The notes: a model not told the origin generated them from the sequence alone. A stretch of 64,000 nucleotides of DNA from Candidatus Heimdallarchaeum endolithica (GCA_021513715.1 CP084167.1:908117-972116); one strand, 5' to 3'; shown: positions 25,875 to 35,570, numbered from the stretch's first letter. Numbers and translations are program-made.

Positions 25875-26423
25875 ATGACCTCAGAATTTGTTACAAATTC
25901 TTTCTTTGGACTAGTTTTTGTTTTACCAGTATTCATGTGTAACGCTTTTGCAGGTTTTATGGGGGCTCTTTTCAAGAAATTAGGTAAAATTTATCCAATG
26001 GATGGAGGAAGAAAATGGAAAGATGGAAATCCTCTTTTAGGAGATCATAAGACTTGGCCGGGTTTTATAGGAGGATTAATCGCAGGTACGATAACTGGGA
26101 TAATATTGTGGCATTACAATAACCTAAACTCTTTCTTTTTATGCAGTTATCCCTGGTATATAGGAATTCTGATGGGTGTAGGCGATCATTTTGCTGATTT
26201 GATGGGTTCTTTCATAAAAAGAAGAATGGGAAAAAAAAGTGGTGCTTCACTTCCTCTATATGACCAAGGTTCATGGATGGTTACAGGAGCACTTATAGCT
26301 TTACCTTTTTGTAAACCTATAGTATGGATTTACTACATCGTACCTATAGTTCTTACTCCATTGATTCACGTGATCGCTGGTTTTATTGCTCTCTGGACAG
26401 GAATAAAAGATGTATGGTACTAA
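25875..26423 (+). CDS. carS: CDP-archaeol synthase
   Basis: The protein has 182 aa with about five TM helices. CarS uses CTP to convert unsaturated archaetidic acid (digeranylgeranylglyceryl phosphate) to CDP-archaeol, the activated precursor of all archaeal polar lipids. Family motifs are seen in order: MDGGRKWKDGNPLLGDHKTW (the conserved polar loop), GFIGGLIAGTITG, GVGDHFADLMGSFIKRRMG, and LPLYDQGSWMV. This is the strongest archaeal marker in the window. The next two genes (nucleotidyltransferase, PAP2 phosphatase) may act in head-group formation. Confidence 0.95.
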   Translation: MTSEFVTNSFFGLVFVLPVFMCNAFAGFMGALFKKLGKIYPMDGGRKWKDGNPLLGDHKTWPGFIGGLIAGTITGIILWHYNNLNSFFLCSYPWYIGILMGVGDHFADLMGSFIKRRMGKKSGASLPLYDQGSWMVTGALIALPFCKPIVWIYYIVPIVLTPLIHVIAGFIALWTGIKDVWY

Positions 26424-26514
26424 TTAGTAGAAACGAGTAAAACTGTTTTTGCTTTTATTTTATAGTTTCAAGTAATAATTTAAAAACTAGATAATTCATT
26501 AGAACGTGAAAAAA

Positions 26515-27309
26515 ATGAAATTTGATATTATTATTCTTGCTGGAAAATCAGATATGGATGAACCATTATTGAACTATTTTTCCGAGAAATATAATAAAAA
26601 ATACGAGTCTAAAGTTTTAATAGAACATAATGGTGTTTCTTTTCTTAGACGCATATGTGATGTTTTACACGAGAGTCCATCAATAGGCGATATTTACATT
26701 GCAGGATTAACAGAGAACGATATCGAACTACCTTATCCAGTTCACTTTTTAGATGTAGGTAAAGAAACTAGTACAATTGATAAGATAGAATATTGGATTA
26801 ATAATCATTTATCTAAAAAGGATCCTGTTCCAACTTTAGCCTTAATTATGAGTGGAGATATCCCAGCAGTAAAAACTGAACATATTGAAGATTTCATAAA
26901 CAAAATAAAAGATAAAGAATGTGACTTCCACTATGGAGTTGTAGAACAAACTGACATGGAAAGAGTTTTTCCTGGAAGTAATAGATCTTATGCAAAACTA
27001 AAAGATGGTAACTTCTGCGGCTCTGATATATTTGGAATCAATCCCCAAACAATCCTAAAGTATTCTAAAACCTTTAGAGAACTAACATCAAAGAGAAAAA
27101 GTTTCTTAAAACAAGCTTTCTTCGTCTCTCCTTTCAAATTCATCAAGATAGTTCTAAGACGTGCTACACTTCAAGAAGTAATCCATATAGCAGAAAAAGC
27201 TTTAAAGATGAGTGTTGATATCCTAAGATTATCTTATCCAGAATTAGCAATGGATATAGATAAACCCTTCCAATATGAGATAGTAAAAAATTATTTGGAA
27301 AATGAATAG
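26515..27309 (+). CDS. MobA-like nucleotidyltransferase domain protein
   Basis: The protein has 264 aa. A nucleotidyltransferase-like Rossmann fold is suggested by DIIILAGKSDMDEP (N-terminal G-rich region), then DIYIAGL, LALIMSGDIPAVKTEHIEDF (the 'DxP' motif of molybdopterin/sugar nucleotidyltransferases) and AMDIDKPFQYEIVKNYL, the 'DIDxPxxY' motif near the C-terminus. The canonical LAGGxGxRM loop is weak, so the substrate cannot be named. I used ATG 26515; the GTG nine nt earlier looks like part of a ribosome-binding site. It sits between carS and a PAP2 phosphatase gene, hinting at phospholipid head-group activation. Confidence 0.65.
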   Translation: MKFDIIILAGKSDMDEPLLNYFSEKYNKKYESKVLIEHNGVSFLRRICDVLHESPSIGDIYIAGLTENDIELPYPVHFLDVGKETSTIDKIEYWINNHLSKKDPVPTLALIMSGDIPAVKTEHIEDFINKIKDKECDFHYGVVEQTDMERVFPGSNRSYAKLKDGNFCGSDIFGINPQTILKYSKTFRELTSKRKSFLKQAFFVSPFKFIKIVLRRATLQEVIHIAEKALKMSVDILRLSYPELAMDIDKPFQYEIVKNYLENE

Positions 27310-27381
27310 CAAGTGTAAAAAGTAGAAAAAATTAAAATTTCAATTTCCAATTTTATACAAGAACTGGAAAGAAGATCAGAG

Positions 27382-27942
27382 ATGCCTAAAAGTAAATTTT
27401 TTCAAACGCTCTTAAAATATGATGAAGAAATATCTAGAAAAGTAGTTACCAGATTCAAACCCATACAAAAGGTACTAGGATTTATCTCTCTTTCTGGAAA
27501 TTCACAACCCTGGATTATTTTATCAACAGTTTTTTTTATTTTTAACGATTTTCTTACTCGTATTCAGAACCTTTCACAAGTAATAGCAGTTCTTCTTTCT
27601 GCAAGTATAGTAGGAATAGTTAAAATGATTATAAAAAGAGAAAGACCCAATCATTTAATGGTTGAAGAATATATTGCAAAAGTAGACTACTACTCTTTTC
27701 CATCAGGACATAGCACACGAGCAATTGTTTTTTCTATAATAATAACTTACTATTACCCAGTTTTCGGCTGGATTTTCATCTTATGGGGATTAATCATTGC
27801 TTTTACTCGAATCGCACTAGACCTCCACTATTTTTTTGATGTAATAACAGGAATCATTTTAGGAATATTTGGTGGAGTTTTAGGAATTTTTGTTTACCAA
27901 AAATTAGTAATAGTTTTGAGTGATTACTCTTTCTTCACCTAA
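27382..27942 (+). CDS. PAP2-family membrane phosphatase
   Basis: The protein has 186 aa with five or so TM helices. All three parts of the PAP2 active site are present: KMIIKRERPN, then YSFPSGHSTRA, then RIALDLHYFFDVITG, carrying the catalytic histidines. Members dephosphorylate lipid phosphates or polyprenyl diphosphates at the membrane. Its place after carS and a nucleotidyltransferase suggests a phosphatidyl-phosphate or polyprenyl-phosphate substrate. The start is ATG 27382, weakly supported by GAAAGAAGATC upstream. Confidence 0.9.
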   Translation: MPKSKFFQTLLKYDEEISRKVVTRFKPIQKVLGFISLSGNSQPWIILSTVFFIFNDFLTRIQNLSQVIAVLLSASIVGIVKMIIKRERPNHLMVEEYIAKVDYYSFPSGHSTRAIVFSIIITYYYPVFGWIFILWGLIIAFTRIALDLHYFFDVITGIILGIFGGVLGIFVYQKLVIVLSDYSFFT

Positions 27943-28007
27943 CAAATTTCAGCAAATATAAGTAAACAATTAGAGACATTTATTAACTTAAAAGATAATT
28001 ATTCCTC

Positions 28008-28937
28008 ATGCTAAAGAGAACAGAAGAATTTACGCTAGAAGATTTTAAAGACAAAGATTTGCTAGTTTATGACCCCTTTTACGATAAAAGGATAAATATT
28101 CCCATTAGAAGAGGAGGAACAACTTATAATGTTAGTTTAATAGATATGAATGAAAAACCTCTTCATCCTGACTGGACTGTTATATGTGTTCACGGTTGGG
28201 GTTCAAATGCACTAAATTATCGTTTTGTTTTAAAGTACCTTTCTCCTTACTACAGAGTAATAGCTTATGATCTTAAAGGTCACGGAGAATCAGATAAAGA
28301 TGAAGATACTTATGATTTAGGGTTGTTTACTGAAGAGTTGGCTCAAATTATTAATCATTTTAACCCTAACAATTTAGTCTTAATTGGACATAGTATGGGG
28401 ACAGCAATAGTTATGAATTATGTCTATTTAAATCCAAGAAAAATAAAAGCAATAGCACTTGTTTCTTCTTCTGCTGATTTTGAAAAACCTTTACCTCGTA
28501 TTGTTCCTCTAGTTTTTTCTAAAGTAGATGAAAGGCTCAAGAATGCTTTAATTCACACGGGAATGGCTCTATGCGTGACCAAAGATTGCCCTAAGATTTT
28601 ATTAGATATTCTTCGAGAACAAAATAAAAGAACCCCCTACGAAGTTTACAGAAAAGCGCTTTTGAATACCATTTATCCGTGGAAAAAAGATGAAGACCTG
28701 AATAAAATAAAAGAGCCAACACTAATTATGGTTGGAGACAAAGACATCGTAACTCCTGTCTCAAATTCTGAAAAACTAAACAAACTAATTCCTAACTCCA
28801 GACTTCTAATAATTCCTAATGCTGGACATTCCGTCCTAATTGAAAAAGGAAAACATGCCGCACTTCTATTGTTAGAGTTTGTAGAATTTATAAGAGAGCA
28901 AGAACAAGCAAAACAAAAAGAAGAAAGAAAGGAATGA
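28008..28937 (+). CDS. Alpha/beta hydrolase
   Basis: The protein has 309 aa, full-length fold. The oxyanion loop VHGWGS, nucleophile elbow GHSMGTA (Ser), acid in GDKDIVTP (Asp) and catalytic His in NAGHSVLIE are all present, and the strand 4 motif RVIAYDLKGHGESD is typical. It probably hydrolyses an ester or amide; substrate unknown. No signal peptide is seen, so it is cytoplasmic. The start is ATG 28008 with a promoter-like TTTATTAACTTAAAAG about 30 nt upstream. It converges with the following acyltransferase-like gene. Confidence 0.9.
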   Translation: MLKRTEEFTLEDFKDKDLLVYDPFYDKRINIPIRRGGTTYNVSLIDMNEKPLHPDWTVICVHGWGSNALNYRFVLKYLSPYYRVIAYDLKGHGESDKDEDTYDLGLFTEELAQIINHFNPNNLVLIGHSMGTAIVMNYVYLNPRKIKAIALVSSSADFEKPLPRIVPLVFSKVDERLKNALIHTGMALCVTKDCPKILLDILREQNKRTPYEVYRKALLNTIYPWKKDEDLNKIKEPTLIMVGDKDIVTPVSNSEKLNKLIPNSRLLIIPNAGHSVLIEKGKHAALLLLEFVEFIREQEQAKQKEERKE

Positions 28938-28951
28938 AAAAATAAAAGTTA

Positions 28952-30403
28952 TTATTCTTCTGAATTGATTTTAGGAATAACTTCGATTTTTTCTTTTTCA
29001 TCTATTACTATAGGCTCTTTGAAACTTATCCAGTAAGTCTTGTTCATTATTGTATCGACATCTAATCTGTTTGAAACTTCTTTTGTTCCCAAACTTGCTA
29101 ATCTTACAATAAACCACTCAAAACTGTATTTGAAGTTTTTCTTGCTCCACGCAACAATCAACAAATGGTAGCAATAAGTTACAAAAAGAGCCACTAAGAG
29201 AACATATCCTGCTTTTTCATAAGGAAGCTTATCTCTAACTAAGTCATCGTCGACAAGAAAACTGAATATCCAACGAGGAAGCAAAGAGAAAATCTGGAGT
29301 GAATAAACTGTCAGAGCTACTATTCCCCATAGCCTCATTGTTCGCACAAATCTTCTATTTGCAAACTTTTCAGGATTTCCTTTATATTCTACATAGTTTA
29401 GTAATAAAGCTACTACTCCGATCCAAGCAAAAAGAAGAAACATAAAATAAGAAAGATTAGGTCTATTCCAAGTAAAATCAAAGCGAACTAATGGATCTTT
29501 TGTTATTTCACCGACAACCAACAAGATTCCTCCTAAAATCGCAAAACCTAAACTTGTCATCCCTAAATATTGTGGAATTTTATTTGAGGGTTTAGGTTTA
29601 GCTAGTAGTATCCCTATTATTGAACCAATAAATGATACAGATAAGAAGGGGAATAAGGGTTCTAAATCTCCTGTAAGAACAACAAAAATATAAGTTACAA
29701 AGTTGTGATAACTTCGAGCTGTCCCTTCGTTAGGCCATATAGGATAAAGAGGATCAATTAACCTCCAAATTGGATAACTTAAAGCTAAGATAGCAAAAGT
29801 TAATCCAGCATAAACAAGAATATTACGTTTAATCTTCAAATATCCTTTGTTTTTAATTAGAAAATAGTGAACAATACCATTAATTATCATACACCAACCG
29901 ATTGCTTGCAAAGTCTCCATTGTAAAGAAAGCCCTACCAAATCTTTGCCAGAAATCTTCTACTGTGTGAATAGCCCAAGGTGTAGTTCCTTTTGATCTTA
30001 TTGAAGAACCAATGTATCCATAGTAAAACAATCCTTCTGTAATTGCTCCTACAATCAGTAATCCCACGCCTGTAAGTATCTGTTTAGCTAAAATTTTATT
30101 AGGGTCATATCCTTTTGCTGCTTTTTTAGTCATAGCCAAAACGTTAACTATAGCTGAAATTAAGAGAAAATAACCTGCCCACCCACTTAAAAAAGCTAAT
30201 AGAAAAACACTAATAATAATGAGTGGACTCTTTTGTAAAAGCTGGTCAATGTTAGTAGCCCAAGAAATATCATAAATGTGTTGTATTTCATGTAAAACAA
30301 CCATCATAAAAATCGCCAACCCTCTCTGAAAGTCTAGAGAGGCTATTCTTTTCATTTGTTTTATTTCATTCATTTCAACTGATTCTTTTGTTAAATTTGA
30401 CAT
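28952..30403 (-). CDS. Multi-TM acyltransferase-like protein (HGSNAT/DUF1624-related)
   Basis: The protein has 483 aa with about ten TM helices. Near the N-terminus RIASLDFQRGLAIFMMVVLH carries the SxDxxRGxxxxxMxxxH pattern of the heparan-alpha-glucosaminide N-acetyltransferase (DUF1624/YeiB-like) catalytic region. Such proteins move acyl groups across the membrane to sugars. The later segments (GWAGYFLLISAIVNVLAM and LWGIVALTVYSLQIF) fit the same family. I used ATG 30403 rather than the upstream TTG. A role in surface-glycan acylation is possible, but the gene lies outside the glycan island proper. Confidence 0.65.
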   Translation of the reverse strand: MSNLTKESVEMNEIKQMKRIASLDFQRGLAIFMMVVLHEIQHIYDISWATNIDQLLQKSPLIIISVFLLAFLSGWAGYFLLISAIVNVLAMTKKAAKGYDPNKILAKQILTGVGLLIVGAITEGLFYYGYIGSSIRSKGTTPWAIHTVEDFWQRFGRAFFTMETLQAIGWCMIINGIVHYFLIKNKGYLKIKRNILVYAGLTFAILALSYPIWRLIDPLYPIWPNEGTARSYHNFVTYIFVVLTGDLEPLFPFLSVSFIGSIIGILLAKPKPSNKIPQYLGMTSLGFAILGGILLVVGEITKDPLVRFDFTWNRPNLSYFMFLLFAWIGVVALLLNYVEYKGNPEKFANRRFVRTMRLWGIVALTVYSLQIFSLLPRWIFSFLVDDDLVRDKLPYEKAGYVLLVALFVTYCYHLLIVAWSKKNFKYSFEWFIVRLASLGTKEVSNRLDVDTIMNKTYWISFKEPIVIDEKEKIEVIPKINSEE

Positions 30404-30555
30404 TTTACGCTCTCTTTTCAAAGTTTTTTCCGCTGTCTTTTAAAACTTTCTTTAATCTTTGTATATAACTAATAGAAGGAGAGAAAATAGAGCGAGTTTA
30501 TTTCAATTCAATTAACCAAATAAAAATTAAATTAAAAACTAAATGATAAAAGCAC

Positions 30556-31905
30556 TTATTCTTTTTCATTATCCTTCTCTATAAATTTAAAGAAACTGGC
30601 TTTTTCATTTGGGTAAATTAATGTTGACATTCCTACTGAAGTTCTGTTAATTATCTCCTTCCCTTCAAGTTTGTTCAAAATTCGAGAGACTGTAGCTTGG
30701 GATAAACCTGTTTTTGCAGCAACAGACGCTTGATTTTGTCCTGGTTTTTCTATTATTATTCTCATAATCTTCTCTTCCTTCTCATTCAGGAATTTGGAAA
30801 GCTTGCCTAAATCGTATTTTTTTGTTTTCTTCTTTTCTATTTTTGCTACTTCTTCCTTGCTGTTCTGCCAGATAAAGAAAATTATCACTAAACTAGCAAT
30901 CAAGAAAGAAAAAAGAAAAATAGATACTATCATCCAAGGGTTAATATCAGCAACAACATAAGCATGAACTGTACATTCTGTTACTTGTTTGGACAAATTA
31001 GATTGGAAAATTATTTTACCCGATTGTTCTCCAGCTTGAAGTTTTATTTCAATAGTTACTTTTTTTTGTTCCAAAGGAAGAAGATCAATAGTTTTGTATT
31101 TAGTTGAAATCCAAGTAACGTTAGCTGTAATGTTTACCTGTTGATGAACATTCAAGATATTTGTTAAAGTAAAAATCTGTTTAATTTTATTAGCACTTCG
31201 AGGAATATATCCTACTTCCCATACCAGCGGAGAAACTAAAAAGACATTTTCCAAAGATTTGTACTTAATTAATAAAACAAAGTTGCTTGAATCAGCGTAG
31301 TTCCAAGTAAGTTTCAATTTTTCTCCTATAGTACTGATTGTTTGTGGTTCAGGATTAGAGGAATATAAAGAAAGACTGTTTGTTAGAAAAGTGGTTATTG
31401 AAAGAATAGAGACTGATTGGGTGAAAAAAATCCTAAAATCAAAATTTAAAGTCCCTTGTTCTTCTTTATTTTCGCTTAAAAATGCAATATAGAAAGAGTA
31501 TTTTTCGCCTACTGAAAGAGCGCGAGGCAATCTGTAAATTATCTCAGTATATCCACTTGTTAAGTTATAGAAAGCAGAGATAAGGAGATTTCTTCCCAAA
31601 CTATCAGAAACTAGTAACTGAGAGACATTCCCCCAAATAAAAACCTTGTCTGTAATTGAAGTAGAGTTTTCTTTAGTTTGTAAATACTCAACACTTACAT
31701 TACAACGTGAAGAGAAAAAATAAATATCAATCACTATATCAACAGAAACAATTTTGGCAGAGTTAACAAGTTTAGGTTCTTTGTAATGCGATAGCTCAGG
31801 AGAGTAGTAAGCCTTAAAATTTAAGTTTACAGCAAATAATGGCTGAAATAGTAATAGAACAAAAACAAAAATAAGAAATTTTTTTACAGATGAAGATTTT
31901 ATCAT
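30556..31905 (-). CDS. Membrane-tethered winged-helix regulator with extracellular domain
   Basis: The protein has 449 aa. An N-terminal signal anchor (FLIFVFVLLLFQPLFAV) leads to an extracellular beta-rich domain (about 30-320), one TM helix (IVSIFLFSFLIASLVIIFFIW, about 325-347) and a cytoplasmic tail. The tail ends in a winged helix: GQNQASVAAKTGLSQATVSRILNKLEGKEI is a classic MarR/TrmB-like helix-turn-helix (here split for clarity: QASVAAKTGLSQ, then ATVSRILNKLE). This one-piece outside-sensing, DNA-binding layout is frequent in archaea. It follows the five-repeat secreted protein gene by 75 nt on the same strand, so both may be one unit. Confidence 0.8.
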   Translation of the reverse strand: MIKSSSVKKFLIFVFVLLLFQPLFAVNLNFKAYYSPELSHYKEPKLVNSAKIVSVDIVIDIYFFSSRCNVSVEYLQTKENSTSITDKVFIWGNVSQLLVSDSLGRNLLISAFYNLTSGYTEIIYRLPRALSVGEKYSFYIAFLSENKEEQGTLNFDFRIFFTQSVSILSITTFLTNSLSLYSSNPEPQTISTIGEKLKLTWNYADSSNFVLLIKYKSLENVFLVSPLVWEVGYIPRSANKIKQIFTLTNILNVHQQVNITANVTWISTKYKTIDLLPLEQKKVTIEIKLQAGEQSGKIIFQSNLSKQVTECTVHAYVVADINPWMIVSIFLFSFLIASLVIIFFIWQNSKEEVAKIEKKKTKKYDLGKLSKFLNEKEEKIMRIIIEKPGQNQASVAAKTGLSQATVSRILNKLEGKEIINRTSVGMSTLIYPNEKASFFKFIEKDNEKE

Positions 31906-31980
31906 TTTCTTATTTACTAAGGATTACGTGTTTTTAATTCTTATCAAATAAAAAAATAAAAAGAAAAAAAGAGAATAATT

Positions 31981-33459
31981 CTAGAATTCAATATCAGCAT
32001 AATCAAAGAATTCAAGATAAGTTACTTCTAATCCTCCATTTCCATTATCGTCTATTATTTCTATCCATAACCCACCGTTATCATCTGAATAAAGTTCTAC
32101 ATACCAGTAACCATATGAAAAACTTATCCACAGCTCATAATCAAGATTATCTTGTATGAATTGTTGAACTTCAGGCAAAGTTAAAACAAACTCTTCTACT
32201 TCTTGTTCTGTATGGAGAGGAGGTTCAGGGATATAGTATTCTAAATAGATTACTTCTCCAGTAATGTCATCTATTTCTGCAAAAAGATAAGCCTCCCAAG
32301 AGAAAGAAGAGTAAATGTCTATATACCAGTATCCAAAACCATCGTACCAGATGTACATTTCTGTATCATCTACGTTTGCTAGAAATTCTTGGACTTCTGG
32401 TAAATCTAAAACAATTGCCTTTATCTCTTCTTCTGTATGAATTGCAGGAGTAGTCATCAGTTTATCTATAATTTCTCCTGTTGTATCGTCAATATATAGC
32501 TCGATCCAATCAGTATAGTTGTAGTTATAAAAACCTACTACCCAAGTAACGTTGGTAGAATAATCAATTGGATAACCTATTTCTCCATTTTCGGTATCTA
32601 CTGTTTCTGTAGTATTAGTTCCGTCGTCTCCATGGTTATCATTTATTTCTCCTACTTCAGGAACAGTCATATTATCTCCAAATTCCTCATCGTAACAGTA
32701 AAACCAATCCATTAAATAAACATAGACTTCGTAATCAGGATTGTTTGTAACAAAAGTTTGAACATCAGGGTCTGTCAGTGCTATTTCTACAACCTCTTGT
32801 GGAGTAAGAGTAGTATTGTATATATCCTTTGAAGAATAAACATCTACTATCGCTCCTGTAATATCGTCAATAGTAACAGTACACCATGAAAAGTAATAGT
32901 CATCATAAAAATCAACAAACCAGTATTGATAAAAGTCATAGTAGGCATATACTTCATATTCAGGATTTTGCTCTATAAAGTTTTTAACTTCCTCATTCTC
33001 TAAAGCAATGGCTATAACTTGCTCCTCTGTTAGATTAGACTCATCCGAATAATAGAATGCTTCACTTTCAACAACTTCACCATTATTATCTTCAACAATA
33101 GCATAAGCATAACTCATCCAGTCATCAGCATAAAACTCTACATACCAATAACCAAATCCATCGTAATAACAATATTCTTCCACACTAGAATAATTAGAAA
33201 GAAATTCTTGTATTATAGGATCGCTTTTAGCTATGTTTTTCACTTGCTCCTCAGTTAATTTGGCAGGTATTGTATCATTATATTCTGTATAACCTGTATT
33301 GTCAAGATTATTTTCATCATTTCCCTTTTCATTATTAATAAAAACAGGTGGTAATTCTTTGTTCTTTTTAGCATTTGTTCCAACTACTATTCCAATTGCA
33401 ATAGAAGAAATGAACAAGCTCATGAAAGCAGTAACCAAAATTTTTTGCTTCAAATTCAT
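31981..33459 (-). CDS. Secreted acidic protein with five PepSY-like repeats
   Basis: The protein has 492 aa. A signal sequence (KILVTAFMSLFISSIAIGIV) is followed by five units of about 80-100 residues. Each begins with LTEEQV or HTEEE and an AL..PEVQEFL helix, then has a Tyr/Trp-rich strand pair (GFGYWYVEFY, YQYWFVDFY, GFGYWYIDIY) and an IDD-TGE turn. This helix plus strands ending 'DDxTGEV' is like PepSY domains. Unit 3 is interrupted by an Asp/Gly/Thr/Asn-rich loop. It is very acidic, with many Tyr and Trp. I chose ATG 33459 because GGTGAAAAC precedes it. A binding or inhibitory role outside the cell is a guess. Confidence 0.75.
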   Translation of the reverse strand: MNLKQKILVTAFMSLFISSIAIGIVVGTNAKKNKELPPVFINNEKGNDENNLDNTGYTEYNDTIPAKLTEEQVKNIAKSDPIIQEFLSNYSSVEEYCYYDGFGYWYVEFYADDWMSYAYAIVEDNNGEVVESEAFYYSDESNLTEEQVIAIALENEEVKNFIEQNPEYEVYAYYDFYQYWFVDFYDDYYFSWCTVTIDDITGAIVDVYSSKDIYNTTLTPQEVVEIALTDPDVQTFVTNNPDYEVYVYLMDWFYCYDEEFGDNMTVPEVGEINDNHGDDGTNTTETVDTENGEIGYPIDYSTNVTWVVGFYNYNYTDWIELYIDDTTGEIIDKLMTTPAIHTEEEIKAIVLDLPEVQEFLANVDDTEMYIWYDGFGYWYIDIYSSFSWEAYLFAEIDDITGEVIYLEYYIPEPPLHTEQEVEEFVLTLPEVQQFIQDNLDYELWISFSYGYWYVELYSDDNGGLWIEIIDDNGNGGLEVTYLEFFDYADIEF

Positions 33460-33577
33460 GTTTTCACCACTATAACATTCTATGAAATAAGACTTATACC
33501 TTACTTGAAAGATATGTTTCAAAAAATGAAATTAAAGTTTAGAGAGTAAAAAAAATGTAAAGAACAATTGTTTTCTT

Positions 33578-34492
33578 CTAAAAAAATTGTTTTTTTAGAC
33601 TTTCTTGTGAATTATAAGGCTCTATATGGATAACAATATCCTTGAAAGATCCTGTGTCCTCAAGTTTTTTCTTAAGTTTCTCAGCAATAAAGTGCGCGTC
33701 TTTTACCATCATATCTTCATCTACAAGGAGATGAAAATCTCCTGTCCATTGATCATAAATTCTACGTAATCTAACAAGATGGACCTCTTTAACATGTTCA
33801 CACTCTAAACCTTTTTCTTCAATAAGTTTAACTATATCTTCAGGAGGACCTCTATCTAATAAAATAGGTAAACTGTCTTTAGCGATATCATAACCAGTAA
33901 GGATGATAACAACGACAATTAATAAAGCTAACACAGGGTCTAACCAGTAAACTTCGAAATAAGCCCCAATAATTGCTCCAACAACTAAAAAAGAAGCAAT
34001 AACGTCACTACGAAAGTTTTTGCTCAGTGAAAGTATAGAAGGAGAATTGAGCTTCTTTCCAATAACAAATAAAACATAAGACAAAAAGAACTTACCAACA
34101 ATACTCGTTAAAGCAACAATAAGAATAATCCACTTAAAAACTAAAAAATCTTGGTTAATCAGTCTACTAATCGCTTCTTCTGCAATCTGATAAGAAGAAA
34201 AAATCATGAATACAACAATAGCTAAACTTAGAAGAAATTGGAACTTTTCATGACCAAAAGGATAATCACGGTCAGCAGGTTTCTTACCCATCTTCTCGCC
34301 AACACCAGCAAAAATAGACATAATAAGATCAAGCAAAGAATCAAAACCATCAGCCAATAAACTAACAGAATTAAATAATATTCCAACAACGATTTTAAGA
34401 GTCATTAATATTGAATTAATAAATAAAGACAATCCAGTAGCAATAAAATTTAAATAAAATTTTGCCATAAAGGATTTTTTTTTGATATCCAA
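33578..34492 (-). CDS. Cation diffusion facilitator transporter
   Basis: The protein has 304 aa, the standard CDF size: six TM helices plus a C-terminal cytoplasmic domain. TM2 carries the metal site LLADGFDSLLDL (Asp48 region, Asp51, Asp55), and TM5 carries the matching NFRSDVIASFL motif. The loop GHEKFQFLLSL is the family 'YPFGHEKFE' motif, and the C-terminal domain has VHLVRLRRIYDQW. CDF proteins export Zn, Mn or Fe by proton exchange. The Asp-rich (not His) TM2 site would fit Mn or Fe better than Zn by comparison with known members, but that is weak evidence. Confidence 0.9.
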   Translation of the reverse strand: MDIKKKSFMAKFYLNFIATGLSLFINSILMTLKIVVGILFNSVSLLADGFDSLLDLIMSIFAGVGEKMGKKPADRDYPFGHEKFQFLLSLAIVVFMIFSSYQIAEEAISRLINQDFLVFKWIILIVALTSIVGKFFLSYVLFVIGKKLNSPSILSLSKNFRSDVIASFLVVGAIIGAYFEVYWLDPVLALLIVVVIILTGYDIAKDSLPILLDRGPPEDIVKLIEEKGLECEHVKEVHLVRLRRIYDQWTGDFHLLVDEDMMVKDAHFIAEKLKKKLEDTGSFKDIVIHIEPYNSQESLKKQFF

Positions 34493-34598
34493 TAAACTTT
34501 TCTTTATGTATAAAGCTAATCAAGAATCACAGTATATTTGTTTAAGATAAAAAAAACTATGGTTATAAAATCTTGAATATCTATAATTAAAAAAAGAG

Positions 34599-35570
34599 CT
34601 ATAGATTGCTATTTTTTTCAACCCAGCTTATGTATTTTTTTAATCCTTCATCAATTGTTACTTTTGGTTCATAATCAAGAAGTTCTTTAGCTTTCGTTAT
34701 ATCAGCCAAAGTTTCAACTGCATCAGATCTATATTTTGCCTTATAGATAATTTTTGCTTTTTTACCAGTATATTGTTCTATCTTTTTAATTAAAGAAGAA
34801 AGAGAAATTGACTTTCCTGTCCCTAAATTAATAATCTCAAATTTTAACCTTTTTTTAGTAGCTTTCATAAATCCTTTAACAATATCGTCAACATAAGTAA
34901 AATCACGCTTTGTTGACCCATCACCATAAACAACAATTGGTTTATCTTGTCTAATTGCATGAACAAAACGATGGATAGCCATATCAGGACGTTGATGTGG
35001 TCCATAAACAGAAAAAAGTCTTAAAGAACAAAAATTAACACTATATAAGTAAGAATAGGTTTCACCATATAATTCACAAGAACGTTTACTTACACCATAA
35101 GGAGATGTAGGATGAGGAAGCATTGTTTCTTTTAAAGCTCCATTATTATTTCCATAGACAGAAGATGAACTACTAAAAATAAATTGATTAATATCATACA
35201 ATCTACACAACTCTAAGAGATTGTTTGTTGCCTTTATATTATTATCAACGTATTTCAAAGGCTCTAATATTGATTCTCTTACTCCCACATTTGCTGCTAA
35301 ATGAATAATTATATCAATATTATACTTCTTTAATATTTTTTTGATTTTTGAAAAATTAAGCAAATCTGCTTTTATAAATGAGAAATTATTATGTTCTTTT
35401 AGTTTTTTAAGTCTATTTGTTTGAATTGAAGAATCATAACTAGCACTTAAATTATCTATTCCAATTACATTACTGTTCAGAAGTAAAAGATTGTTGCATA
35501 AATTAAAACCTATAAATCCTGTACAGCCAGTAACTAGAACATTCTGAACTTTAAAATTTTTCTTGCTCAT
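34599..35570 (-). CDS. NAD-dependent sugar epimerase/dehydratase (GalE/GAE-like)
   Basis: The protein has 323 aa, extended SDR. The Rossmann motif is VTGCTGFIGFNL, the catalytic Tyr/Lys are in SPYGVSKRSCELYGE (YxxxK), and the Ser/Thr strand is FIFSSSSSVYGNN. LRLFSVYGPHQRPDMAIHRF resembles nucleotide-sugar 4-epimerases acting on UDP-glucuronate or UDP-glucose. It is the first gene of the surface-glycan island reading leftward, and shares its strand with the neighbouring nucleotidylyltransferase (gap 66 nt). The exact sugar is not determinable by eye. Confidence 0.88.
   Translation of the reverse strand: MSKKNFKVQNVLVTGCTGFIGFNLCNNLLLLNSNVIGIDNLSASYDSSIQTNRLKKLKEHNNFSFIKADLLNFSKIKKILKKYNIDIIIHLAANVGVRESILEPLKYVDNNIKATNNLLELCRLYDINQFIFSSSSSVYGNNNGALKETMLPHPTSPYGVSKRSCELYGETYSYLYSVNFCSLRLFSVYGPHQRPDMAIHRFVHAIRQDKPIVVYGDGSTKRDFTYVDDIVKGFMKATKKRLKFEIINLGTGKSISLSSLIKKIEQYTGKKAKIIYKAKYRSDAVETLADITKAKELLDYEPKVTIDEGLKKYISWVEKNSNL

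Noticed and set aside
26506..26514. GTG start three codons before the nucleotidyltransferase ATG
   Set aside because: The GTGAAAAAA pattern matches the ribosome-binding sites seen elsewhere in the window, so the ATG at 26515 is the better start.
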